Positions 17,627-25,725 of a DNA stretch of 64,000 nucleotides are shown piece by piece. Location of the stretch: assembly GCF_040438645.1 (NCBI RefSeq), contig NZ_CP159253.1, positions 1,922,001-1,986,000 on the forward strand. The letters are read 5' to 3'. Numbering within the stretch: position 1 is the first letter of the stretch; each line of letters starts with the position of its first letter. The notes below the pieces were generated by a model. The model ran no database searches. It saw only the letters and a list, made by a program, of their open reading frames with translations, and was not told where the DNA came from. This stretch comes from Mesorhizobium sp. WSM2240 (GTDB lineage Bacteria > Pseudomonadota > Alphaproteobacteria > Rhizobiales > Rhizobiaceae). The translations under genes were made by a program, and so were the position numbers.

Positions 17627-17734
17627 CCACCTAGCTTGGCCGGGTCGCTAGCTGGAACTTCCCCCTGCCGCCCTGCCACGCCGCGCGGCCTGGTCGGTTG
17701 ATTCCCCCACCAGCCTTGATCGAAAGGAACGCAA

Positions 17735-18205
17735 ATGGCCAGACTGACCATCAACGGAACCTCACGGGATGTCGATGTCGATCCGGATACGCCGCTGCTG
17801 TGGGTGATCCGCGAGCAGATCGGGCTTACCGGGACGAAGTACGGTTGCGGCGTGGCCGCCTGCGGTGCCTGCACCGTCCACATAGACGGCGTTGCCACGC
17901 GCTCCTGCGTGCTTCCGGTGAGCGCGGTAGAGGTGAGCCAGCAAATCACCACGATCGAGGGGCTTTCGCCGGACAGTTCGCATCCGGTCCAGCAGGCCTG
18001 GCTGGCGCTCGACGTGCCGCAATGCGGCTATTGCCAAGCCGGCATGATCATGGCGGCGGCGGGCCTGCTGTCACAGAACCCGAATCCGTCCGACGAGGAC
18101 ATCAACGCCGAGATCACCAACATCTGCCGGTGCGGCACCTACAACCGGGTGCGCGCCGCCATCAAGCTGGCCGCCAATGGCGGCGAAGCCACACAGCGCG
18201 GTTGA
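17735..18205 (+). CDS. Molybdenum hydroxylase [2Fe-2S] subunit (IorA-like)
   Basis: A 156-residue iron-sulfur subunit of the xanthine-oxidase family. The N-terminal plant-type [2Fe-2S] domain has [15 protein letters not shown] and the later cysteine of TRSCVLP. The C-terminal helical [2Fe-2S] domain has [11 protein letters not shown] and [14 protein letters not shown]. It carries electrons from the Mo subunit encoded next. There is no signal peptide, so in this family it is exported with the Tat-bearing large subunit. It is the first gene of the operon; a GAAAGGAA ribosome site precedes it, and the next start lies 11 bases after the stop. Confidence 0.9.
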   Translation: MARLTINGTSRDVDVDPDTPLLWVIREQIGLTGTKYGCGVAACGACTVHIDGVATRSCVLPVSAVEVSQQITTIEGLSPDSSHPVQQAWLALDVPQCGYCQAGMIMAAAGLLSQNPNPSDEDINAEITNICRCGTYNRVRAAIKLAANGGEATQRG

Positions 18206-18216
18206 GGAGGATGGTC

Positions 18217-20391
18217 ATGAACGCGACAATCGTCATTTCGCGCCGCAGTTTCATCGTCAGCGCGGCCTCCACCGCCGGCGCCCTGTCGCTCGGCTTCAAT
18301 GTGCCTTTCCTCAAATCCGCGCTCGCGCAGGGTGCCGAGACCACGCCCGAGGTCAACGCCTGGGTGGTGATCCGGCCCGACGATACGGTGGTGATCCGCA
18401 TCGCCCGCTCCGAGATGGGGCAAGGGACGCTGACTGGCCTGGCGCAGCTCGTAGCCGAGGAGCTGAACTGCGACTGGTCGAAGGTCACGACTGAATATCC
18501 GTCGCCGGCCCAAAATCTCGCCCGTGACCGCGTTTGGGGTAATTTCTCCACAGGCGGCAGCCGCGGCATCCGCGAATCGCATGAATATGTGCGCATGGGC
18601 GGCGCGACCGCCCGCGAGATGCTGATAGCGGCCGCTGCCGCCGAATGGGGCGTGCCGGCCAGCGAATGCGCGGCGAACATGGGCATGGTCACGCATGCCG
18701 CGTCGGATCGTGCGGCCAGCTACGGTCAGCTGGCGGCGGCTGCCGCCCAGATGACGCCTCCGGCCAACGTCCAGCTCAAGGATCCGAAGGACTGGACCAT
18801 CGCGGGCAAGCCGCTGCCCCGGCTCGATACGGCCGACAAGCTCAATGGCTCCCAGGTCTACGGCATCGACCTGAAGCTGCCCGGCATGCTTAATGCGGTG
18901 GTCCGCGCCTGCCCGTATTTCGGCGGCAAGGTTGCGGGATTCGACGCCGCCGCGGTTGCCGACATGCCCGGTGTTCGAAACATCGTCCAGGTCGACGAGA
19001 CGGCCGTCGCCGTGGTCGCCGACACATGGTGGCAGGCGAAGACCGCGCTCGACGCGCTTCCAGTAACCTGGGACGAGGGTCCCAACCGGGAAGTGACGAG
19101 CGCTTCCATCGCCGCAATGCTCTCGGAAGGACTCGATGCCTCCGACGCCTTCATCGGGGCCGAGGCTGGCGACGCCCGCGCGGCGCTGTCGTCGGCGGCC
19201 CGCACGGTGACGGCGACCTACGCCTTCCCCTACCAGAACCACGCCACGATGGAGCCGATGAACGCCACGGCGCTCTACACGCCGGATCGCTGCGAGGTGT
19301 GGGTGCCGACACAGAACGGCGAGGCGAGCCTGGCCGCGGCTGCCGAGGCCGCAGGCCTGCCGGTGCAGCAATGCGAGGTGCACAAGATCCATCTCGGCGG
19401 CGGTTTTGGCCGGCGCGGCAATTTCCAGGACTATGTGCGCCAGGCCGTCGGCATCGCCAGGCAGATGCCGGGTACGCCGGTCAAGCTCATATGGTCGCGC
19501 GAGGAGGACATGCTGCACGGCGCCTACCATCCGACGACGCAATGCAAGCTGACCGGCGCGCTCGACGCGGACGGCAATCTGACCGCCCTGCACATGCGCA
19601 TATCCGGCCAGTCGATCCTGGCGTCGGTGCGGCCGGAAGGCATGCAGGGGGGCATGGATCCGGTGGTCTTCCAGGGCCTTGTCCTCAGCGGAACGGAAGG
19701 CACGCTGGGCTATACGGTGGACAACCTTTTGATCGACCACGCTATGCGCAATCCGCCGATCCCGCCGGGTTTCTGGCGCGGCGTCAATCTCAATCAGAAC
19801 GCCGTCTACATGGAATGTTTCATGGACGAGCTCGCCCATGCCGCAGGCCTGGACCCGCTCGCTTTCCGCCGCAAGCTGATGGCGAACAATCCCAAGCACC
19901 TCGCCGTGCTGGAGGCAGTGGCGGAGCGGATCGGCTGGGACACGCCGCCGGCGGCCGGCATCCATCGCGGCCTGGCGCAGATCATGGGCTTCGGCAGCTA
20001 TGTCGCGGCGGCGGCCGAGGTATCGGTCACCGACGGACAACTGAAAATCCACCGTATAATTGCCGCCACCGACCCCGGTCATATCGTCAACCCTGCGCAA
20101 ATTGAACGGCAGGTCGAAGGCTCCTTTGTCTACGGCCTCTCCGCCTGCCTCTACGGCGAATGCACGGTCAATGGCGGCCGCATGGAGCAGGAGAATTTTG
20201 ACAGCTACGAGGTTGTGCGCATGGCCGACATGCCGGCGGTGGAGACGATCATTATGCCGTCCGGCGGTTTTTGGGGTGGCGTCGGCGAGCCGACCATCGC
20301 GGTGGCGGCACCGGCAGTCCTCAACGCCATCTTCGCGGCCACCGGAAAACGCATCCGCACGCTGCCGCTGAAGAACCATGAGCTGGTGTGA
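18217..20391 (+). CDS. Periplasmic molybdenum hydroxylase large subunit (IorB-like)
   Basis: A 724-residue molybdopterin-binding subunit resembling isoquinoline 1-oxidoreductase/aldehyde dehydrogenase large chains. A Tat signal is present (SRRSFI at residues 9-14, then a hydrophobic stretch ending near SALAQG). Mo-binding loops include SEMGQGTLTGLAQL, GGGFGRRG and, late, GGFWGGVGEPT with the glutamate expected to act as general base. The ATG at 18217 fits the GAGGAGG ribosome site; an ATG at 18211 abuts it. The last 14 bases overlap the cytochrome gene. Relatives hydroxylate N-heterocycles or oxidise aldehydes and pass electrons to cytochrome c. Here the partners are Sox proteins, so the substrate is open. 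Confidence 0.88.
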   Translation: MNATIVISRRSFIVSAASTAGALSLGFNVPFLKSALAQGAETTPEVNAWVVIRPDDTVVIRIARSEMGQGTLTGLAQLVAEELNCDWSKVTTEYPSPAQNLARDRVWGNFSTGGSRGIRESHEYVRMGGATAREMLIAAAAAEWGVPASECAANMGMVTHAASDRAASYGQLAAAAAQMTPPANVQLKDPKDWTIAGKPLPRLDTADKLNGSQVYGIDLKLPGMLNAVVRACPYFGGKVAGFDAAAVADMPGVRNIVQVDETAVAVVADTWWQAKTALDALPVTWDEGPNREVTSASIAAMLSEGLDASDAFIGAEAGDARAALSSAARTVTATYAFPYQNHATMEPMNATALYTPDRCEVWVPTQNGEASLAAAAEAAGLPVQQCEVHKIHLGGGFGRRGNFQDYVRQAVGIARQMPGTPVKLIWSREEDMLHGAYHPTTQCKLTGALDADGNLTALHMRISGQSILASVRPEGMQGGMDPVVFQGLVLSGTEGTLGYTVDNLLIDHAMRNPPIPPGFWRGVNLNQNAVYMECFMDELAHAAGLDPLAFRRKLMANNPKHLAVLEAVAERIGWDTPPAAGIHRGLAQIMGFGSYVAAAAEVSVTDGQLKIHRIIAATDPGHIVNPAQIERQVEGSFVYGLSACLYGECTVNGGRMEQENFDSYEVVRMADMPAVETIIMPSGGFWGGVGEPTIAVAAPAVLNAIFAATGKRIRTLPLKNHELV

Positions 20392-20713
20392 TCTCACGAA
20401 GGGCAGGCGCGGACGATTTTCCGCGCCGGTCCTGCTTGCGGCGGTCGCGGCGAGCGCACCGGCTTTTGCCGGTGCGCCGCCCGGCGCGACGGCCTGCACC
20501 GGTTGCCACGGGCCGGCGGCTCTCGATACGGCGATACCGTCGCTCGACGCTCATGCGGCGGCCGACATCGTTGACCAGATGCAAGCGTTCCGGACCGGCC
20601 AGCGCGACGCTACGGTGATGGGCCGCATCGCAAAAGGATTTTCCGACGAAGAAACGCGCGCCATCGCCGAATGGCTCGCCCAACCGGAGGCAGCACGCCA
20701 TGCCGAGCCGTAG
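20378..20713 (+). CDS. Monoheme cytochrome c, FccA-like
   Basis: A 111-residue exported cytochrome with an N-terminal signal sequence (ending near PAFA), one heme motif CTGCH and a VMGRIAKGFSDEE segment with the likely axial methionine. The latter is typical of the cytochrome subunit of flavocytochrome c sulfide dehydrogenase. The gene overlaps the Mo subunit gene upstream and the flavoprotein gene downstream. It could be the electron acceptor of the flavoprotein, of the molybdoenzyme, or of both. That shared position makes it the probable hub of the operon. Confidence 0.85.
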   Translation: MSWCDLTKGRRGRFSAPVLLAAVAASAPAFAGAPPGATACTGCHGPAALDTAIPSLDAHAAADIVDQMQAFRTGQRDATVMGRIAKGFSDEETRAIAEWLAQPEAARHAEP

Positions 20714-21962
20714 AGCTGTCCTCGGCGTCGCTGCGGCCAGCGTCGCTGCGGCCGCGTTCCCCTTGCCGCAGCTGCGCGCACAGGCCCGACCCCGCGTGGT
20801 CGTGATCGGCGGCGGCTTTGCGGGGGCGAGCTGCGCCCGTGCACTGAAGCAGATGGACCGGGACCTGGCAGTGACACTGGTCGAACCGGAGGCGGCCTAT
20901 GTCGCCTGCCCATTCAGCAATACCGTCCTTGCCGGACTGCGCGGCATCGAAGCGCAGACGTTCGGCTATGACGGACTTGGCGACGTCGGACTCATCCGCA
21001 AGCGCGCAGTCGCAGTGGATGCTGAGCGCGGCCGCGTTCGTCTGAATGATGGCACGAACATCGACTATGCCCGGCTGGTGCTGGCGCCCGGCATCGAGCT
21101 CAACTTCGACGCGCTACCCGGCTATGACGCGGCCGCCGCGGAGATCATGCCGCATGCCTGGAAGGCAGGGCCGCAGACGCTGCTTCTGCGCGACCAGCTC
21201 GCGGCGATACAGGACGGCGGGACCGTCATCCTTTCGGCGCCGGCCAATCCGTTCCGCTGCCCGCCCGGGCCGTATGAGCGGGCGAGCCTGATCGCGCACT
21301 ACCTCAAAACCAGCAAGCCGCGCTCCAAGCTGATCATCCTCGATGCCAAGGACGCCTTCTCCAAGCAGCGGCTTTTCGAGGCGGCGTGGCAGGAGCTTTA
21401 CCCCGGCCTGATCGAATGGGTGCCGCTGTCCGCGGGCGGCCAGGTGACGGAAGTCGATGCGGCGACCAGGACGTTCGTGACCGAGTTCGGCAGCCACAAG
21501 GCCGATGTCGCCAGCGTCATCCCGCCGCAGCGGGCGGGCGCGATCGCGCAGGTCGCCGGCGTCGCCGATCAGACGGGCTGGTGCCCGATCGATCCGGTCA
21601 CCTTCGAGTCGCAGCTCCGGCCCGGCATCCATGTCATCGGCGACGCGGCGATCGGGGGGGCGATGCCTAAATCGGCCTTCAGCGCCAACGCCCAGGCGAA
21701 AGCCTGCGCGGCGGCGGTCGCGGCCCTCCTGCGCGAGCGGGAGCCGACCCAGCCGAAGCTCATCAACACCTGCTACAGTCTGGTGGCGCCGGACTACGGC
21801 ATCTCGATCGCCGGCGTCTACCAGCCACGCGACGGCTTGCTTGCTGAAGTCGAGGGCGCCGGCGGCACCAGCCCGCTCGACGCGGCCAAAGAAGTCCGTG
21901 AGCTCGAAGCCGCCTATGCCGAGGACTGGTTCCGGACGATCACCAGCGAAGTGTTCGGATGA
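20700..21962 (+). CDS. soxF: Flavocytochrome c flavoprotein subunit (SoxF/FccB)
   Basis: A 420-residue FAD protein with a Tat-type signal peptide (SRRAVLGVAAAS). The dinucleotide-binding motif VVVIGGGFAGASCARAL is followed by the redox-cysteine motif ACPFSN, a second cysteine region FRCPPGPYERA and a late IHVIGDAAIGGAMPKSAFSAN. These are features of FccB/SoxF, which oxidises sulfide in the periplasm and passes electrons to a cytochrome c. It overlaps the FccA-like gene by 14 bases and soxX by ATGA. In Sox operons SoxF stimulates the pathway by reactivating the carrier. It may do so here or act as a sulfide dehydrogenase in its own right. Confidence 0.9.
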   Translation: MPSRRAVLGVAAASVAAAAFPLPQLRAQARPRVVVIGGGFAGASCARALKQMDRDLAVTLVEPEAAYVACPFSNTVLAGLRGIEAQTFGYDGLGDVGLIRKRAVAVDAERGRVRLNDGTNIDYARLVLAPGIELNFDALPGYDAAAAEIMPHAWKAGPQTLLLRDQLAAIQDGGTVILSAPANPFRCPPGPYERASLIAHYLKTSKPRSKLIILDAKDAFSKQRLFEAAWQELYPGLIEWVPLSAGGQVTEVDAATRTFVTEFGSHKADVASVIPPQRAGAIAQVAGVADQTGWCPIDPVTFESQLRPGIHVIGDAAIGGAMPKSAFSANAQAKACAAAVAALLREREPTQPKLINTCYSLVAPDYGISIAGVYQPRDGLLAEVEGAGGTSPLDAAKEVRELEAAYAEDWFRTITSEVFG

Positions 21963-22411
21963 GCAGGATGGCAGGTCTTGCTCTGGCGATCACGATGCTC
22001 GCAGCCTCGCACTCTGTCGGCGAGGAAGCGGGACCCTATGTGGTGACCGGCGACGGGATTCTTCAGCCGCTCACCGGCGCAAAGGGCGAACCGGCGCGTG
22101 GAGCCGCGCTGATCACCGACCGGCAACGCAGTCTCTGCACGCTCTGCCACAGCGGCCCGTTCCCCGACCCGCATCTGCACGGCACGCTGGCGCCCAACTT
22201 CGCGGGCGTAGGCGCGCGGCTCTCCGAAGGCCAGATACGGTTGCGCGTCGTCGACATGAAGCGGCTGGTACCGAACACGATCATGCCGTCCTACTACCGG
22301 ATCGCCGACGAGGAGGGCCAGCGCGTCGCCGCCGGCTGGCGCGGCAAGCCGATCCTGTCGGGCACAGAGATCGAGGACATCGTCGCCTATCTGGCGACGC
22401 TGAAGGGGTGA
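21959..22411 (+). CDS. soxX: Sulfur-oxidation cytochrome SoxX
   Basis: A 150-residue exported monoheme cytochrome. It has a signal peptide, heme motif CTLCH and the SoxX signature: SGPFPDPHLHGTLAPNF, GARLSEGQIRLRVVDM and NTIMPSYYRI with the axial methionine. It forms the SoxXA complex with SoxA (23219-23998), which attaches a sulfur substrate to the SoxYZ carrier with release of electrons. The start overlaps the soxF stop by ATGA and soxY starts two bases after the stop. Confidence 0.93.
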   Translation: MSRMAGLALAITMLAASHSVGEEAGPYVVTGDGILQPLTGAKGEPARGAALITDRQRSLCTLCHSGPFPDPHLHGTLAPNFAGVGARLSEGQIRLRVVDMKRLVPNTIMPSYYRIADEEGQRVAAGWRGKPILSGTEIEDIVAYLATLKG

Positions 22412-22413
22412 GG

Positions 22414-22899
22414 ATGCACGATCTACGCCGAAGTCACGGTCTCTCGTTTCCTGTTCGACGGCGGCAGGTGCTGGCAGCCGGCATTGCCGGCCTTGTGGTG
22501 CTCAGCCTGCCGCGGCGGGCGCTCGCCCGGCCGAGTCTCGAAGAGGCTATCAACACTTTCACCGGCGGAGCCGAGGTGCTGGAAGGCCGCGTCCGGCTGG
22601 AGCTGCCGCCGCTGGTCGAGAACGGCAATGCCGTCGGGATCACGGTCACCGCCCAAAGCCCGATGACCGCGGCCGACCATGTGCGGCGCATCGGCGTCTT
22701 CAACGAGAAGAACCCGGAGGCGAGTGTCGCCGTCTTCCGTCTCGGCCCGCGCTCCGGGCGCGCAGAAGTCTCGACGCGCATCCGGCTGGCGACCTCGCAG
22801 GTCGTCGTCGCCGTCGCCGAGATGAGCGACGGCAGCTTCTGGTCCAGCCGGGCGAGCGCCATCGTCACGCTGGCCGCCTGCATCGAGGATCTTTCGTGA
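22414..22899 (+). CDS. soxY: Sulfur carrier SoxY with unusual C-terminus
   Basis: A 161-residue SoxY with a Tat signal (VRRRQVLAAGIAGLVVL). The carrier fold starts at SLEEAINTFTGGAEVLEGRV and includes LPPLVENGNAVGITVTAQSP. The carrier cysteine is present, but the C-terminus reads TLAACIEDLS. The canonical GGCGG end is replaced by a cysteine sixth from the end with an acidic tail. SoxY with SoxZ carries the sulfur substrate on this cysteine between Sox enzymes. The stop overlaps the soxZ start in a TGATG. The altered arm may reflect different partner enzymes, as SoxB and SoxCD are not encoded here. Confidence 0.9.
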   Translation: MHDLRRSHGLSFPVRRRQVLAAGIAGLVVLSLPRRALARPSLEEAINTFTGGAEVLEGRVRLELPPLVENGNAVGITVTAQSPMTAADHVRRIGVFNEKNPEASVAVFRLGPRSGRAEVSTRIRLATSQVVVAVAEMSDGSFWSSRASAIVTLAACIEDLS

Positions 22900-23219
22900 T
22901 GGCGCGTGCACTCATTAACGTGCCGGAGACGGCCAGGCGCGGCGAGATCGTCCAGGTCAGGGCGATGATCGCCCATCCGATGGAAACCGGCTACCGCATG
23001 GGCACGAACGGCGCAAACATCCCGCGCGACATCATCCGCCGCTTTATCTGCGCCTATGACGGCGAGGAGGTGTTTTCCGCTGAGCTCTTTCCGGCGGTGT
23101 CGGCGAATCCCTTTATCGCCTTCACGCTTGTCGCCACGACGAGCGGCACCATTACCTTCGCCTGGACGGACGACGCCGGCGAGACGCAGACTGCGTCGGC
23201 CGAGATCGCGGTGAGTTGA
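22899..23219 (+). CDS. soxZ: Sulfur carrier partner SoxZ
   Basis: A 106-residue immunoglobulin-like SoxZ. It has the N-terminal ALINVPETARRGEIVQVRAMI, HPMETGYR, and FICAYDGEEVFSAELFPAVSANPF, then FTLVATTSGTITFAWTDD. It has no signal and is exported as the SoxYZ dimer by the SoxY Tat signal. The ATG at 22899 overlaps the soxY stop (TGATG), and its own stop overlaps the soxA start the same way. Confidence 0.93.
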   Translation: MARALINVPETARRGEIVQVRAMIAHPMETGYRMGTNGANIPRDIIRRFICAYDGEEVFSAELFPAVSANPFIAFTLVATTSGTITFAWTDDAGETQTASAEIAVS

Positions 23220-23998
23220 TGCGCGCCCTGCGGGGCTTTGCGGGTATGGCCGCTGCCTTGATCTGCAGCGTGGTCGCCGCTGCCGAAATCGAAGATGGGG
23301 ACAGGCGATCCGGCTTCGACTTCATGACGCCGGAGACACAGGCGCTGCAGGCCGACGACATAGCCAATCCAGGCATGCTGTGGGTGCTGCAGGGCGAGCA
23401 GCTCTGGCGACAGGCTGACGGCCGAGTGAGCATTGCCTGCTCCCGCTGTCATGGGGATGCGGCTCAGTCGATGCGCGGCGTCGCCGCCCGCTACCCCGCC
23501 TTCGACGAGGCGACAGGGAGGCCGATCGACCTTGCCGGACGCATCAATTCCTGCCGTGCCTCAAGGCAACAGGGCGAGCCACTGGCGTCGGAGTCGGACG
23601 AGCTGCTGGCTCTCACCACCTACGTCGCGCACCAGTCGCGCGGCATGCCGGTGACGCCGGCAGCCGACCCGCGGCTCACCCCGTTTCGCGACAATGGACG
23701 GCGCCTGTTCCAGGCTCGCATCGGCCAGATCGACCTCTCCTGCGCTTCCTGCCACGACGACAACTGGGGCAAGCGGCTGGGCGGCGCCGTCATTCCGCAG
23801 GCACATCCGAACGGCTACCCGCTCTACCGGCTGGAGTGGCAGGCGGTCGGCACGCTTCAGCGGCGGCTGCGCAACTGCATGATCGGGGTGAGGGCGGAGC
23901 CGTTCGCCTTCGGCTCGGCCGAATTCGTCGACCTGGAGCTTTACCTGATGGAGCGGGCGCGCGGACTGCCGATCGAAGCGCCGGCCGTGCGGCCGTGA
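23219..23998 (+). CDS. soxA: Diheme sulfur-oxidation cytochrome SoxA
   Basis: A 259-residue exported diheme cytochrome with a signal peptide ending near VVAAAE. It has SGFDFMTPETQALQADD, a first heme motif CSRCH and a second, CASCH. The SoxA active-site cysteine is in RLRNCMIGVRAEPF, with the expected R(x)EP context. With SoxX it conjugates thiosulfate or a related sulfur compound to SoxY. It is the last gene of the operon. The genes that usually follow (soxB, soxC, soxD) are absent downstream, where a gene-poor stretch begins. Confidence 0.93.
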   Translation: MRALRGFAGMAAALICSVVAAAEIEDGDRRSGFDFMTPETQALQADDIANPGMLWVLQGEQLWRQADGRVSIACSRCHGDAAQSMRGVAARYPAFDEATGRPIDLAGRINSCRASRQQGEPLASESDELLALTTYVAHQSRGMPVTPAADPRLTPFRDNGRRLFQARIGQIDLSCASCHDDNWGKRLGGAVIPQAHPNGYPLYRLEWQAVGTLQRRLRNCMIGVRAEPFAFGSAEFVDLELYLMERARGLPIEAPAVRP

Positions 23999-24213
23999 CG
24001 CCCGATCGCTCCTTGCTGGCTCAAGGGAATGATAGCCGAGTGGTCGGCGGCCGCGGAAACGGTTGGTGACGGTTTGCCGCAGACTCCCGCTGCCAGCAAA
24101 CAGCCGGCCAAAAAACGGCGGTCGAGACAGACGGATACAACTTCACCCCTGGATGGCAAACTCCTGCGACAAGCGCGGCTTATGGTCCAGCGGTATGAAG
24201 TGGAGTCTAAAAA

Positions 24214-24480
24214 ATGCGTCATTTGCCCGATTCTGAGCGACCGCCTTATGTGTCCGACCGCTTGTCGGCGGTCAGCCACGTCCCAATGCAGTTTCTGATG
24301 AGCATTGGCATAGGAGCGGTCATGCTGACCGCGATCTCGCTTGCTGATTTGGCGCCGCCAAAGGAGGGAGCCGCCGGGTTCGTTAGCGCTGAGCATACCA
24401 GTTCCGTCGACCTACGCTCGACGTCGACCTGCTCTTTCCCAACGCTTTCGGCGCTGCAACTGGGGCAGACGCGGCTATGA
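24214..24480 (+). CDS. Possible small membrane protein, unknown
   Basis: An 88-residue frame with a plausible ribosome site (GTGGAG, eight bases before ATG) and one likely membrane helix around FLMSIGIGAVMLTAISLA. The C-terminal half is low-complexity, rich in serine and threonine. No family was recognised and it stands alone between soxA and the methyltransferase region. The surrounding 24000-24625 holds nothing else that could be named. Confidence 0.25.
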   Translation: MRHLPDSERPPYVSDRLSAVSHVPMQFLMSIGIGAVMLTAISLADLAPPKEGAAGFVSAEHTSSVDLRSTSTCSFPTLSALQLGQTRL

Positions 24481-24625
24481 TCTAGCAGCCTCCGCCATCG
24501 AGCAGCGCCGCGTCGCCGCCGTTCGATCTGGTTGAATTTTACAGGCGGCAAATCGGCAGCGACCGGGTTAGGCGTCTTGTTGGCGATGTCTTGGCCCGTA
24601 GGTTTGGGGGCCGGTGTCGTGCTGG

Positions 24626-24799
24626 CTATTTCTCGGATTGTTTCCCCCGGTTGCCGCCGGTGATGTAGCGCTGGGCGGTCTCATACGGACTGGGAGCGAG
24701 CGGAAGGACTGCTGTCAGGATTAAGACAGACAGCGAGATCGATCGATGTTTTCGATGTCCTCGCAACGTTGCGAAGACGCCGCAACTTCGACGTTTCAT
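24626..24799 (-). CDS. Possible small basic membrane peptide
   Basis: A 57-residue frame that begins two bases after the methyltransferase stop on the same strand. The N-terminus is basic (KRRSCGVFATLRGHRKHR), followed by one hydrophobic segment (SLSVLILTAVLPLAPS) and a polar tail ending GGNRGKQSEK. Coupling to the upstream gene is possible. No family is recognised and the ribosome site is weak, so it may be a chance frame. Confidence 0.3.
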   Translation of the reverse strand: MKRRSCGVFATLRGHRKHRSISLSVLILTAVLPLAPSPYETAQRYITGGNRGKQSEK

Positions 24800-24801
24800 G
24801 G

Positions 24802-25614
24802 TTAGAGACGAGACCTGAAAGCTCGCGCCGGCTTGGTCGCGCGGATCGCGTAGCGATGCTGCGTCGAGCGTTCCAGCGCCTTGAAGAACCCCATGTGCCG
24901 CGCCTGCGCGCGATGAATCGCGCCGAGCCTGGTGTCTGTCACAGGCGCCTCGAAGCCCGCCTCCACGAGATGCGCGCAGACCTTGTCTGCTTTGGCGCCG
25001 CGCGAAAAGTGGAGCCGTGAAAGGATGTTGCGATGACGCTCTGCCATCGCCTGGTCCAGTCCGCCGGACGGCTCGATTGTCTGGCGGCCAGTGATCTTTC
25101 CAAGGGCGGTGCGGAGACGGGCCGCCCAAGTTTCGGTGACGAAATCACCGTCGACGATCAGCAGCCGACCGCCGGGCTTGAGCAGCGCGAACCATTCGGC
25201 GAACGCCGCTTGTGGATCGACCAACGTCCAGACTAGATGACGGGTGACGAGGACGTCGTAGCTTTTCTTTTCTTCGAGCGTACGCTCCGCGTCGCCGAGC
25301 AGGAATCGGATATCGCTCTCCCTCTGCGCTGCCTTCGCACGCGCTTTGGAAAGCATGGCCTCAGACCAGTCGAGCCCCGTGACGGCATAGCCCAGATCGT
25401 GCATGAGATGGGAGACGACGCCCGTACCGCAGGCGAGGTCCAGCGCTCGTCGCCCCTCACCGGGACCCAGATGCCTGAGAATCAGCCCGTGCCACGCCGT
25501 GCGCTCCCGCTGGGAGAAGATTTCATGTCCCACCGAGAGGTCGAAGGTCTCGGCACGCGCCGACCAATAGTCGCGTATTTCGTCCCGCAGCGAATAGTTG
25601 GTTTCGCCCGCCAT
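24802..25614 (-). CDS. Class I SAM-dependent methyltransferase
   Basis: A 270-residue cytoplasmic methyltransferase. It starts with YWSARAETFDLSVGHE and has the SAM-binding motif ALDLACGTGVVSHLM, an acidic residue after strand 2 (GLDWSEAML), DVLVTRHLVWTL and LLKPGGRLLIVDGD. The gene is divergent from an iron-complex-type ABC importer with a 111-base shared promoter region. Methyltransferases in this position are common beside metallophore importers and may modify the ligand after uptake. The actual substrate cannot be read from the sequence. Confidence 0.82.
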   Translation of the reverse strand: MAGETNYSLRDEIRDYWSARAETFDLSVGHEIFSQRERTAWHGLILRHLGPGEGRRALDLACGTGVVSHLMHDLGYAVTGLDWSEAMLSKARAKAAQRESDIRFLLGDAERTLEEKKSYDVLVTRHLVWTLVDPQAAFAEWFALLKPGGRLLIVDGDFVTETWAARLRTALGKITGRQTIEPSGGLDQAMAERHRNILSRLHFSRGAKADKVCAHLVEAGFEAPVTDTRLGAIHRAQARHMGFFKALERSTQHRYAIRATKPARAFRSRL

Positions 25615-25629
25615 TTCGAACCCTTGTTG

Positions 25630-25680
25630 CCGTTCCAGTTTGGAACGGCTCTAAAAGATATTTCTTGATAGGTGAAGTCA
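25630..25680. promoter_or_regulatory. Operator-like palindrome and possible RirA (IRO) box
   Basis: CCGTTCC at 25630-25636 pairs with GGAACGG at 25642-25648 around five bases, a perfect symmetric element. Just downstream, TGA at 25666-25668 and TCA at 25678-25680 are separated by exactly nine bases, which is the TGA-N9-TCA pattern of the rhizobial iron-responsive box. Both lie in the short divergent promoter of the methyltransferase and the metallophore importer. Iron control is therefore plausible. The motif is short enough to occur by chance. Confidence 0.45.
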
Positions 25681-25725
25681 TCTTTTATAAGCCGCCTCTG
25701 GCAATCCACTTCAAGAGAGGGCGCG

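Noticed and set aside
18139..20499. A 786-codon minus-strand frame opposite the Mo large subunit
   Set aside because: The plus strand encodes an unmistakable Mo hydroxylase; the antisense frame is a by-product of GC-rich codon use.
24040..24110. tRNA-Ser-like start (GATAGCCGAGTGGTC)
   Set aside because: The rest does not fold into a cloverleaf with a matching acceptor stem, and no CCA or T-arm is present.
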